From assembly GCF_007970665.1 (NCBI RefSeq), contig NZ_CP042430.1:4030001-4094000 (forward strand): 64,000 nt of DNA. Direction: 5' to 3'. Positions 25,487 to 33,592 of the stretch are shown here, piece after piece. The position numbers were made by a program, and so were the translations under genes. Origin of the DNA: Baekduia soli (GTDB taxonomy: Bacteria > Actinomycetota > Thermoleophilia > Solirubrobacterales > Solirubrobacteraceae). The first letter of the stretch is position 1. Every line of letters begins with the position of its first letter. The notes below the pieces were generated by a model. The model was not told the origin of the DNA. It saw only the letters and a program-made list of their open reading frames with translations, and did no database searches.

Positions 25487-25776
25487 CGGGTCCCGTTCTC
25501 CGTTGCGAAGAAGGCCGCGGCTCGCTTGAGCAAGTCACGCTCCTGGCGCAGGCGCTCGTTCTCGCGGCGCAACCGAGTCAGCTCATCGCGCTGCTCGCTG
25601 GTCGGGCCATCGTCGCGCTCGTGGCGATCGATCTGGTCCTGACGCCGCCAGTTTCTCAGCGTCTGCTCCGAGACCCCCAGGCTCTGCGCGAGCTCTCTCG
25701 GGGTCCGGCCAGCACGCAGCAACTCGACCGCCTCACGGCGGAAATCATCGGGGTACGCAGGGCGCGTTCTCGGCAT
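25483..25776 (-). CDS. IS3 orfA (helix-turn-helix protein)
   Basis: 97 residues: MPRTRPAYPDDFRREAVELL then AGRTPRELAQSLGVSEQTLR, the HTH of Tnp_1/IS3 orfA, followed by a leucine-zipper-like coiled coil (LTRLRRENERLRQERDLLKR) that joins OrfA to OrfB. It binds the element ends. The stop overlaps the orfB start (GTGA); IS3 elements often make an OrfAB fusion by frameshifting, but I see no obvious slippery run. Confidence 0.88.
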   Translation of the reverse strand: MPRTRPAYPDDFRREAVELLRAGRTPRELAQSLGVSEQTLRNWRRQDQIDRHERDDGPTSEQRDELTRLRRENERLRQERDLLKRAAAFFATENGTR

Positions 25777-25846
25777 CGACAGACACATCCTTTCGCGGCC
25801 AAGCCACGAAAGCCCCCAGATGTCCATCAGACGGGGTCCACTCCAC

Positions 25847-25936
25847 TTCACCTACAACCATCGCCGACGACACGCAGGCATCAGCCGACAGACCCCCATC
25901 ACCCGGCTGAACAACCTGCTCGGGACTTACACCTAG
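25847..25936 (+). pseudogene. IS481-like transposase C-terminus; right 85-bp repeat arm
   Basis: The plus strand reads FTYNHRRRHAGISRQTPITR then LNNLLGTYT and stop, the same transposase tail as on the far side of the IS3 element but pointing the other way. Bases 25847-25931 are an exact 85-base inverted copy of 24451-24535. The IS3 end joins it directly, without the seven codons (AALDGWL) that survive on the left. Confidence 0.7.
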
Positions 25937-25937
25937 C

Positions 25938-26088
25938 GGCCGCACGCGAGCATTACAGGAAGGCCAAGGCTCTACTGGGTCCACGCGAGCCAGATTTCGC
26001 GAATGCGGCTAAAGAGGCCGTCTGCGCAATCGAGTCGCTTCTCAAAGCCCTGACCGGCGAGACCGACTTCAACGGTCGGCATCGCTGA
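25938..26088 (+). pseudogene. Fragment of a HEPN-like helical protein
   Basis: The frame reads AREHYRKAKALLGPREPDFA then NAAKEAVCAIESLLKALTGE and ends at TGA 26088. Paired helices of the form xHxxKA...DxxNAxKEAxxAxESxxKxLTG recall the C-terminal HEPN-like domain of abortive-infection and related proteins. Its 5' part was lost when the IS481/IS3 sequences arrived and its 3' part is short of the usual end. Family assignment is tentative. Confidence 0.35.
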
Positions 26089-26121
26089 GGGCCTGACCTG
26101 ACGCAATCGCTCTGCGTCTAC

Positions 26122-26397
26122 GTGTCTTCGCCGATCTCCCAGCTGGCGGCCGCGATCGCTGCCGCACTTGATGACCCGGAGCTCGGCGCTGCCGTTCGCC
26201 GACTTCGACCGGAGCCTCGTGCGCAGGACGCCACGCTCGATGTCGCCGGAGCGGCGGCGTTCCTCCATCTACCGTTGGTGACGATCCGTCAGTACGCACG
26301 TGAGGGACGCCTCCCCCGCTTCAAGGCCGGGCGGCAGTGGGTCTTCTTCCGCGACGACCTCGAGCGCGCGCTGCGGACGCATCGGCTCGGCGCGTAG
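26122..26397 (+). CDS. Excisionase-like helix-turn-helix protein
   Basis: 91 residues from GTG 26122. Residues about 38-85 form a MerR-like HTH_17 domain: LDVAGAAAFLHLPLVTIRQY, then AREGRLPRFKAGRQWVFFRD, then DLERAL. This is the excisionase/phage-regulator type that binds element ends to direct integrase. It converges on the integrase remnant (7 bases between stops), which is unusual since xis and int are normally co-directional, and fits a rearranged element. Confidence 0.75.
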   Translation: MSSPISQLAAAIAAALDDPELGAAVRRLRPEPRAQDATLDVAGAAAFLHLPLVTIRQYAREGRLPRFKAGRQWVFFRDDLERALRTHRLGA

Positions 26398-26404
26398 CGC
26401 TGCG

Positions 26405-27007
26405 TCAGCCGGTCGCCGCGAGGGCGTCGGTCTCCCCCACCTCGACGGCGAACACCGCCGAGAGCTTGATTGCCGCGTCGTGCTGCGGCACGTAGTGCAC
26501 GTAGCGCATGGTGGTCTTGATGTCCGCGTGGCCCATCATCACCATCACGTCGGTCACCGAGAACGCGCGGACCGCCAGCGTGCCGAACGTGTGGCGCAGG
26601 TCGTGGAACGTCATCGGCTCCTCCTTGTCGCGCAGATGGCCGAGCCCGGCCTTCGCGAGGGCTCGGTAGAACGCGCCGCGGACCTTGGGACCATCAAGCA
26701 TCACGCCCATCGGCGACGGGAACACCAGGTCCTCCGGGCCGATGAAGCGGTCGCGTCGACTCACCGCCTCGAAGGTCGCGGCGGCCTGGTCGACGAGCGG
26801 AACAGACCGGACCGGGCCCGACTTCGGGGCCTTGACCACGATGTTGGCCGGCCCGGAGGTCGGAGCGTTGCGCCGCACGTGGATCGTGTTGCCGGGACGT
26901 GTCAGCGGCTCATCCCGGCGGCCTGGTCCTCCAGGGAACAAGATCTGAGGACAAGCGTCGAGCCACCTCGTCCGCTTATCCGCCATTTTTGGCTCCAGAA
27001 CAGGCAT
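26405..27007 (-). pseudogene. Tyrosine recombinase/integrase with internal deletion
   Basis: 200-codon frame. It opens MPVLEPKMADKRTRW, a plausible integrase N-terminus, but passes at once to the catalytic half (NTIHVRRNAPTSGPANIVVK, then SVPLVDQAAATFEAV). Box II is present (FHDLRHTFGTLAV; MGHADIKTTMRYVHY with the nucleophile Tyr), but the core-binding domain and the first catalytic Arg (usually in RxGExLxLxW) are missing. It should therefore be inactive. It begins 21 bases from the 31-bp repeat in the methyltransferase 3' end, the usual place for an integrase beside its att site. Confidence 0.75.
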
Positions 27008-27027
27008 CTATGCCCGCTCGAGCCAAT

Positions 27028-27058
27028 CCATCACACCTTCCGCACGCGGATCACGCAG
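27028..27058 (-). repeat. 31-bp att-like repeat, right copy
   Basis: Minus strand reads CTGCGTGATCCGCGTGCGGA then AGGTGTGATGG, identical to plus-strand 20041-20071. It holds the last eight codons and the stop of the methyltransferase gene, so integration here would leave the protein unchanged, as phages and islands typically do at gene ends. The integrase remnant lies next to it. Confidence 0.8.
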
Positions 27059-27771
27059 TTCCAGGCCACGAGCTCGCGCAGGCCCGGAACCTTCATCACC
27101 GCGCGTGCCCAGGGCCAGTAGCGGGGCTCGGCGCGGCTGATCTCCAGGCCCGGGCGGGAGGCCACCAGGCGCAGCGTCGGGCCGATGTGGCAGGCCCACA
27201 GCGTCTCGCCGTAGGCGTGCTTCTCGGGCTTGCCGTGGCGGCGCTCGTACAGGCGCGGGCCCAGACGCGGCCCGAGGTAGTGGTAGGGCGCCATGAGGTG
27301 CCCGCCCCACGGCGAGTACCAGTTCGTCCACGAGATGTAGGCCCAGCCGCCGGGCCGCAGCACCCGCTCGATCTCGGCGACGATCGGCGCCGCCGACGGC
27401 GTGTGCTCGAACATGTTGGAGCAGAACACCCCGTCCACCGACGCGTCGTCCAGGGGCAGGTCCCCCGCGTCGGCGAGCACGTAGCCCTCCGGCGGCGCGC
27501 CGCCCAGCTCGAGCTCGTCCGTGCTGTTGTCCACCGGGACGACCGTCGCGCCGCGGCCGCGGAACGCGTCGGTGTAGTAGCCCGGGCCGCACCCGAGGTC
27601 GACGAGCGTCTGCCCGGCCAGCGGCCCGTGGTGGGTGTCAAGGTCGGCGACCGCGATCGCCGCCAGCGCCCGGTAGAACGGCTCCGGGTTGCTGCGCTCC
27701 TCGCGGAACATCCGCCACAGCATTCGTGCGCGGCGGGGGCCGCGCGGCAGGTCGACGACGTCGGCGCTCAC
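27031..27771 (-). CDS. SAM-dependent methyltransferase (class I)
   Basis: 246-residue Rossmann methyltransferase. Motif I: TLVDLGCGPGYYTDAF; motif II acidic residue in VVPVDNSTDEL; motif III-IV: ADAGDLPLDDASVDGVFCSN, then MFEHTPSAAP and VLRPGGWAYISW (Methyltransf_11 pattern). The substrate is unknown, but it follows the AftD-like gene in the same operon (GTGA overlap), so a sugar or envelope lipid is plausible. Its last eight codons are the 31-bp repeat found again 7 kb away. Confidence 0.9.
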   Translation of the reverse strand: MSADVVDLPRGPRRARMLWRMFREERSNPEPFYRALAAIAVADLDTHHGPLAGQTLVDLGCGPGYYTDAFRGRGATVVPVDNSTDELELGGAPPEGYVLADAGDLPLDDASVDGVFCSNMFEHTPSAAPIVAEIERVLRPGGWAYISWTNWYSPWGGHLMAPYHYLGPRLGPRLYERRHGKPEKHAYGETLWACHIGPTLRLVASRPGLEISRAEPRYWPWARAVMKVPGLRELVAWNCVIRVRKV

Positions 27772-30700
27772 GGCCGCCAGGCTACTTCGCCGTCGCGGCG
27801 CCCTCGACGGGCGGCGGCCAGCGCCCGCCAGAGCACGAGCGCCAGCAGCACGAACGCCCCGACCCCGACCCAGTGCGCCGCCAGCCGGTCGGCAGCGTAG
27901 CGGGTGCTGTTGCCGCCCAGCAGCTCCTCGCCGCCGAACAGCGACACGCCGGCGTAGATCGCCGGCACCACGACGACCAGTAGCGCACCCGCCACGAGGC
28001 CCAGGACGCGATCGCCGATCCCACGCCAGAGCACGAGCGCGAGCAGCGGCGCCGCCACGACGCCGGCGCGAAGGCCGAAGCCCACGCCCACGGCGGCGGC
28101 GACCGGCAGCGCGATCGCGCACGCCGCCACCGGCGACCACGCGCGCGGGGCCGCCGGCGGGGCCAGGGGCTCTGGCGCGGCGCCGGCGGCCGCGCCCGGC
28201 ATCCCGCGCCGGCGCCGGCGCCGGCGCCAGGCGGCCACGGCCAGGAGCAGGAGCAGCACCGCGCACGTCACTCCCGAGATGGCGTAGCCGGCGTCGGCCA
28301 GCCGCTGGGGCCGGTAGGCGAACGCCACGCGTGTGCAGCCGCGCTCCACGGGCCAGGCGTTGGCGAAGCCGTCCATGGCCCGCGGCTCGCCGAGGTCGCG
28401 CCCGTCGCACGTCGCGCGCCAGCCGCGGTCGAAGCTCTGCCCGAGGACGAGGAAGGACGGGCCGCGCACGTCGACGCGCACGCCGGTGCGCCCGCCGTGG
28501 TCCTCGCGCCCGGGATCGAGCACCCGGCCCCCGCCGAGCACCGCGGCGCGCGCCAGCGGGTCCGGCGCCGGCGAGTCCAGGCGCAGGCCGTCGACGCGCA
28601 GCGGACCGGTGGAGCCCTCGAGGATCACGTCGCGCGCGGGCAGCGTCAGCCGTCCGCAGCCGCGCAGGCGCACGGGACGCCCGGCGTCCAGCGACGCGCG
28701 GTCGGTGCTCGCGCGCAAGGGGTAGCTCGCGCCGTCGACGTCGATCGTCGCGATGCCGCACGGCAGCTCCACTCGCCCGGTCCGCCGCACGGCGGCCGCG
28801 GTGACGCCGGACCCCTCGATCTCCCCGATGCCCACCGCGCGGCGGCGCCGCACCGCGTCCGGCGTGCCCGCCGGGAAGCGCGCCGCCAGGACGTCGAGGC
28901 GGAAGCGCGTCCCGCGCACGCCGGTGCCGAGGTCCACGACGCCGCCGGGCCCGACGGCCACGGCCGGCCCGCGGCGCCCGTCGACGGTGAGCGCCACGCG
29001 CGTCGGTCGCCGCACCCGCACGCCGGCGGGCATGAGCACGAGGCGGCGGACGTCGGTCGCGGCGGGCGTCGACCACGAGATCCACGCCGGGCGCCCGGGG
29101 ATCCACTGCCCGACCCACGCGCGCCCGCCGCCGTCGAACGCGCCCGAGGCGCGGTAGCGGCCCAGGCCGTCGAAGCGCGAGGACGAGGCGAAGGCCTGCT
29201 CGCGCGTGCCCGTGCGGTCGATCTGGGCGAAGACGGCGTCGGCGCGCCGCGGATCGACCGAGCCCCAGCCGTCGACGACGTAGGAGCGCACCGCGGGCGG
29301 GCGCAGCACGCGGCGCAGCTGGCGCTCGGGGTCCTGGCTGTCGCGCAGCTGCCCGGCGCCGCGCTCGCCGACGAACTTCTGCTGGGCGGCGGGCACGTCG
29401 GCCGTGGTGCGGTCCAGCAGGTAGGTCAGCGGGTCGTGGGAGATGTCGGCCCCGCGCAGCGCGTCCTCGATGACCGTGGGCGGGCGCAGCGCCTCCGCCG
29501 GGCGCACGCCGTCGATGCGCAGCTCGCGGATGCCGCCGGCGCCGGCGTGGGCGTGCTCGGGCCGCGTCACCTGCGCGAGGTGGATCGCCAGCGTGCGCAC
29601 CGCCCGCAGATGGACGGGCAGCGCATTCCAGCCGCGGTGCACGGCGAAGCGCCGGCCGTTGACCTCCACGGCCTTGACGACCCCGCGGCTGTCGGAGTAG
29701 GGCAGCAGGCCGAGCACGCCGACGTCGCGCAGGCGGCCGAAGTCGATCGTCAGCGTGTGGCGAGCCTGCACGAGCGCGCGGTCGGCGATCCACGCCGTCG
29801 AGGTCTCGCCGTCGATCGCGGCGAACGGCCGCTGGTCGGCGAACTGCGTGACCTGCGGCGAGGACGGAGCGCTGATCGAGCGGATCCCGGTGACCTCGGC
29901 CGTCGTCTGCGCGCGCTGGTCCAGGTCGCCGAACGGGTCGAGGATCGTCCCGTCGACCGAGACGCCCTGGTCGCGCGGCAGCGTCGGCCCGAACGCGCCC
30001 TTCAGGCGCGCCGCCACGAACGCGCGGCGGCGGTTTGTGTCGCTGATGACGAACCCGGCGCCCTGGGCGGCGGCGCGGCGCAGGCCCGCGACGCCGCCGT
30101 CGTCCGGTGCGTAGGTGTAGGCCTTGCCGAGGTCCAGCGCGCCGTAGGCGGCCAGTGCGGTCAGCGCCCCGCCCGCGCCGTCGACGACGGTCGCGTCCGT
30201 CCGCGGCAGCACCCGCACGAGGCCGCCCGTCGGCACGGGGATGCGCCGCAGCTGCGGCACGCGCGCGGGCGCCTCGATGCGCCCGGCCGCCGCGGCGGCC
30301 GGGATCGTCGGCCCGTAGGTGATGCCGCCGCGGCCCAGGCCGCCGGGCCCGGACAGCTCGCGCGCGGCGTCGGCCGCCGGCATCTCACCGCTGCGGCTGC
30401 GGTCGCCGTCGGCGGCGACGAGCACGTCGCCGACGTCCAGCAGGTCGAGCAGCGGGCGCAGCTGGCCGGGCCGCAGCCGCTCCTGGGTCACGAGCGCGTC
30501 GACGGAGAACTGCAGCTCGGTCGAGCGCAGGTCGGCGAACGGCACGATCCAGCGCGTCGTCACGGGATGGTCGGTCAGCGCCGGCAGCACGGCGTCGACG
30601 GTGCCGCCCCACCGATAGCTGGCGAAGAGCTGGCCGGGCAGGATCATCGCCCGCGAGTCGCTCGGCCGGTCCTGGAGGTCGGCGGCCGCCGCGCGCCACG

Positions 30701-32042
30701 CGGGCGGCAGCGTGAACGCGAGCTGGCGCTCGACGGCGCGCCCCGTCACCAGCGGCCAGGACGCGAGCACCACCAGGCCGACGCCGGCGGCCGCCAGCAG
30801 CGGCCGCCGGGCGGGCGGCGGGAGCGCGCGGACCAGGCGCGCGCGGGGCCAGCGCGCGCCCAGTCGCGACCACGCGGCCGCGAAGGCCGCACCGCCGAGC
30901 ATCGCCAGGCCGAGCGCGACGAGCGACCCGGCCTTGTAGGTCGTGCGCAGCGGCTGCAGCGTCTCGACGCGGTAGTAGACGCCGGTGCCCACGCGCCGCA
31001 GCGGCGTGCCGTCGGGCCAGCCGGCGACCATGATGAGCACGCCGACGAGCGTGAGCAGCAGGAAGAACGGGGCGTAGCGCCAGCGCCGGGTCCACGGGAA
31101 GCCGCCCAGCGCCAGCGCGGGGACGAGCAGGCCCGCCAGCACGACGGGCAGCAGGAGCAGCATCGCCGGCGCCGACCCCTGGTATGGCCGCAGCACCCCG
31201 CCGTAGCCCACGCCGACGTAGCTCGTCCAGAAGCCCATGAGCCGCAGCGACTCGGTCAGCGTCGTGGTCGACCAGATCGTTCCGGGCTGCTCGGTGAAGA
31301 TGAGGAAGTTGGGCGCGCCACGGCCGGCGACGGCCAGCGGGACCACCCACCACACGTTGGCCAGCACCGCCATCGGCACGAGGCGGACGAGCAGGCGCCG
31401 CAGCGCGGACGGGCGCACGTCGCGCAGCCACAGCTCGTAGAGGACCAGGAGCACCGGGCCGACGAGCGCCCAGGCGAACGTCCCCGCGTTGACCCCGCCG
31501 CCCGCGGTGGCCAGCACGAGCGCGAACGCCGCCGCGGGGCGCCAGGGCCGCCGCACGCGCAGGCCGTGGTGCACGCACAGCATGAGCCAGGGCAGCGCGG
31601 CCCAGGCCAGCAGCGTGACGCTCGAGCGGTCGGCGTAGACCGTCACCCACGGGTTGACGACGAAGAGCACGCCCGTGGCCAGGTGGGCCGCACCGCGCCG
31701 GCGGTCCAGCAGCGCGTCGAGGAGGCGCACGACGCCCCACGCGCCGAGGGCGAGGATCGTCCCGAGCCACAGGCGGTGCACGAGCCAGGTCGGCAGGCCG
31801 ATCGCGTCGCCGAGCGCGAACCAGGGCGACATGGGCCACAGGTAGCCGCCGTACTGGCTGGCCCACACGTGGCCGAGGTCGGGCGACGTCGTCCACAGCG
31901 ACGCGACGCCGCGCAGGAACCGCACCGGATCGAGGTAGAGATGGACCTTCGTGTCGGCGATGACCTCGCCGGGCCGCTGGACGAGCGCAAGGACGAAGGA
32001 GAGCGTGGCGAGCGCCAGCGGGATGGTGCGTCGGCTCCGCAT
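27768..32042 (-). CDS. AftD-like alpha-(1->3)-arabinofuranosyltransferase (DUF3367)
   Basis: 1424 residues, the size of mycobacterial AftD. The N-terminal GT-C part has many membrane helices and a short conserved loop near residue 140 (LFVVNPWVTVYADRSS). The extracellular middle contains two discoidin-like (F5/8 C) carbohydrate-binding modules, one with FAAIDGETSTAWIAD and another with WVGQWIPGRPAWISWSTPAA. Membrane helices return at the end (ISGVTCAVLLLLLAVAAW). AftD adds alpha-1,3-linked arabinofuranose to cell-wall arabinan from decaprenyl-phosphoarabinose. The operon continues with a methyltransferase. In a non-mycolate actinobacterium the acceptor glycan is unknown. TACCCT lies 10 bases before the start. 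Confidence 0.8.
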   Translation of the reverse strand: MRSRRTIPLALATLSFVLALVQRPGEVIADTKVHLYLDPVRFLRGVASLWTTSPDLGHVWASQYGGYLWPMSPWFALGDAIGLPTWLVHRLWLGTILALGAWGVVRLLDALLDRRRGAAHLATGVLFVVNPWVTVYADRSSVTLLAWAALPWLMLCVHHGLRVRRPWRPAAAFALVLATAGGGVNAGTFAWALVGPVLLVLYELWLRDVRPSALRRLLVRLVPMAVLANVWWVVPLAVAGRGAPNFLIFTEQPGTIWSTTTLTESLRLMGFWTSYVGVGYGGVLRPYQGSAPAMLLLLPVVLAGLLVPALALGGFPWTRRWRYAPFFLLLTLVGVLIMVAGWPDGTPLRRVGTGVYYRVETLQPLRTTYKAGSLVALGLAMLGGAAFAAAWSRLGARWPRARLVRALPPPARRPLLAAAGVGLVVLASWPLVTGRAVERQLAFTLPPAWRAAAADLQDRPSDSRAMILPGQLFASYRWGGTVDAVLPALTDHPVTTRWIVPFADLRSTELQFSVDALVTQERLRPGQLRPLLDLLDVGDVLVAADGDRSRSGEMPAADAARELSGPGGLGRGGITYGPTIPAAAAAGRIEAPARVPQLRRIPVPTGGLVRVLPRTDATVVDGAGGALTALAAYGALDLGKAYTYAPDDGGVAGLRRAAAQGAGFVISDTNRRRAFVAARLKGAFGPTLPRDQGVSVDGTILDPFGDLDQRAQTTAEVTGIRSISAPSSPQVTQFADQRPFAAIDGETSTAWIADRALVQARHTLTIDFGRLRDVGVLGLLPYSDSRGVVKAVEVNGRRFAVHRGWNALPVHLRAVRTLAIHLAQVTRPEHAHAGAGGIRELRIDGVRPAEALRPPTVIEDALRGADISHDPLTYLLDRTTADVPAAQQKFVGERGAGQLRDSQDPERQLRRVLRPPAVRSYVVDGWGSVDPRRADAVFAQIDRTGTREQAFASSSRFDGLGRYRASGAFDGGGRAWVGQWIPGRPAWISWSTPAATDVRRLVLMPAGVRVRRPTRVALTVDGRRGPAVAVGPGGVVDLGTGVRGTRFRLDVLAARFPAGTPDAVRRRRAVGIGEIEGSGVTAAAVRRTGRVELPCGIATIDVDGASYPLRASTDRASLDAGRPVRLRGCGRLTLPARDVILEGSTGPLRVDGLRLDSPAPDPLARAAVLGGGRVLDPGREDHGGRTGVRVDVRGPSFLVLGQSFDRGWRATCDGRDLGEPRAMDGFANAWPVERGCTRVAFAYRPQRLADAGYAISGVTCAVLLLLLAVAAWRRRRRRRGMPGAAAGAAPEPLAPPAAPRAWSPVAACAIALPVAAAVGVGFGLRAGVVAAPLLALVLWRGIGDRVLGLVAGALLVVVVPAIYAGVSLFGGEELLGGNSTRYAADRLAAHWVGVGAFVLLALVLWRALAAARRGRRDGEVAWRP

Positions 32043-32052
32043 GCGAGCGCGG

Positions 32053-32062
32053 AGGGTACGCT
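32053..32062. promoter_or_regulatory. Overlapping divergent -10 hexamers
   Basis: In the 29-bp gap between the AftD-like gene (minus) and the O-antigen-ligase-like gene (plus), TACGCT (32057-32062, plus) and TACCCT (32053-32058, minus) share the bases TA. Each lies 9-10 bases before its start, so polymerase could serve only one side at a time. Inferred. Confidence 0.35.
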
Positions 32063-32071
32063 GGCGCGCCG

Positions 32072-33592
32072 ATGCGCCTCCGCGCCGTCACCGCCCTGGC
32101 GCTCGTCCTGCTCGCCGCCCCCACCGCCCTGGCGTTCGCCGACGGGGGGTTCAACGAGGGCGCCCGCGACGTCTCGCTCACCGGCGTCGGGGTGCTGCTC
32201 GGCCTCGCCGCCCTGCTCGCGCCGCGCCCCCTCCCCCAGACCGCCCCCGCCCGCTGGGCGCTCGGCGGCCTGGCCCTGCTGACCGCCTGGACCACGCTGA
32301 GCGAGCGCTGGGCGCCGCTGGCCGACGAGGCGTGGTCGACCGCCGAGCGCGACGCCCTGTACCTCGCCGGACTGGCGGCGGTCGCCGGGGTGCTGCACGC
32401 GCGCCGCCACGCGCGGCTCGCCGAGCCGGTCCTGGCCGCCGGCACGCTCATCGTCATCGGCTACGGCCTGCTGGGCCGGCTGCTGCCCGACGTCGTGCAC
32501 GTCGTGTCCTCCGTGTCGGCCGGCGGACGCCTGGACAAGCCGCTGACCTACTGGAACGCGATGGGTGCGCTGGCCGCCATGGGCGTCGTGCTCTGCGCAC
32601 GCCTGGGCGGCGACGCCACCCGCCCGGTCGCGCTGCGCTGCGCGGCCGCCGCGGCGGCGGCGCCGCTGGGCGCGGGCCTGTACCTGACGTTCTCGCGCGG
32701 CGGGCTCGCGGCGTGCGCCGCGGGGCTCGTGGTGCTCCTGGCCCTCACGCCGACCTGGAGCCAGCTGCGCGCGGCGATCATCGCCGTCGAGACCGGCGTG
32801 CTGGGCGCCGAGCTGTGCGCGTCGTCGTCGGCCGTGCGCACGCTGCAGGGCGGCCACCCCGCCCGCGACGGCGCGATCGTGCTCGTGCTCATCGTCGTCG
32901 TCATGGCGGCCGCGGCCGCGGTCCAATGGTGGGTCGCGGGCGTCGACAACGCCGGGACCGCGCGCCGCGGGCGGCTGCCGCTGCCACCCCACCACGCCTG
33001 GATCGCCGCGGCGCTGGTGGCGGCCATGCTCGTGATCCCCGTGGCCGTGGCCGCCAACAGCGACGGCCCGAGCTCCGTGGACCCCCGCTTCGGCTCGAGC
33101 ACGAGCCGGCTGGCCAGCGCCGACTCGCCCCGCTACGAGTACTGGCGGGTCGCGCTGCACGCGTTCGCCCACCACCCCGTCAAGGGCGTCGGCGCGGGCG
33201 GCTTCGCCGCCGAGTGGCTGCGCGCGCGCCACGAGGCCCGCCCGGCGCGCGACGCGCACTCGCTGCCGATCGAGACGCTGGCCGAGCTCGGACTGGTCGG
33301 CGGGCTGCTGCTGGCCGCGTTCGCCGGCGGCGTCGCGGCCGCGGCGCGGCGCGTGCAGCGCACCGACCCCACGCTGGCGGCCGGCCCGGTGGCCGCGCTG
33401 GTGGCCTACGCCTTCCACGCCTCCATCGACTGGGACTGGGAGATGCCCGCGCTCTCGCTCGTGGCCGTCGCGCTCATGGGCCTCCTGCTGGCCCGCAGCG
33501 CGAGCAGCCGGCCCAGCAGTGCGTCGACCGCCACCGAGCCGAGCACGACGAGCCCGGGCTCGGCGGCGAACCTGAACCGCGTCGAGCCGTAG
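32072..33592 (+). CDS. O-antigen ligase-like membrane protein (Wzy_C)
   Basis: 506 residues with about 12 hydrophobic helices and the Wzy_C/WaaL signature: LTYWNAMGALAAMGVVLC, the long outside loop AHHPVKGVGAGGFAAEWL with Arg/His-rich ARHEARPARDAHSLPIETL, and AELGLVGGLLLAAFAGG. Such enzymes polymerise or ligate lipid-linked glycans at the outer membrane face. The N-terminus is signal-like. The last 35 residues beyond the final helix are Ser/Thr-rich and lie antisense to the functional end of the next gene, so the stop at 33592 gives a 187-bp convergent overlap. Confidence 0.8.
   Translation: MRLRAVTALALVLLAAPTALAFADGGFNEGARDVSLTGVGVLLGLAALLAPRPLPQTAPARWALGGLALLTAWTTLSERWAPLADEAWSTAERDALYLAGLAAVAGVLHARRHARLAEPVLAAGTLIVIGYGLLGRLLPDVVHVVSSVSAGGRLDKPLTYWNAMGALAAMGVVLCARLGGDATRPVALRCAAAAAAAPLGAGLYLTFSRGGLAACAAGLVVLLALTPTWSQLRAAIIAVETGVLGAELCASSSAVRTLQGGHPARDGAIVLVLIVVVMAAAAAVQWWVAGVDNAGTARRGRLPLPPHHAWIAAALVAAMLVIPVAVAANSDGPSSVDPRFGSSTSRLASADSPRYEYWRVALHAFAHHPVKGVGAGGFAAEWLRARHEARPARDAHSLPIETLAELGLVGGLLLAAFAGGVAAAARRVQRTDPTLAAGPVAALVAYAFHASIDWDWEMPALSLVAVALMGLLLARSASSRPSSASTATEPSTTSPGSAANLNRVEP

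Larger units (their letters stand above)
24557..25846 (-). mobile_element. IS3-family insertion sequence
   Basis: About 1.29 kb bounded by perfect 16-bp terminal inverted repeats GTGGAGTGGACCCCGT (24557-24572) and its complement (25831-25846). It contains overlapping orfA and orfB. No target duplication is visible: the left flank is CTGC and the right flank TTCA. Instead both flanks are inverted copies of an IS481 transposase end, so the insertion was followed by rearrangement, or formed by it. Confidence 0.8.

Noticed and set aside
28497-32282. 1261-codon plus-strand frame opposite the AftD-like gene
   Set aside because: Pure antisense shadow rich in Arg/Asp/Gln; the minus-strand frame has membrane helices and domain structure.
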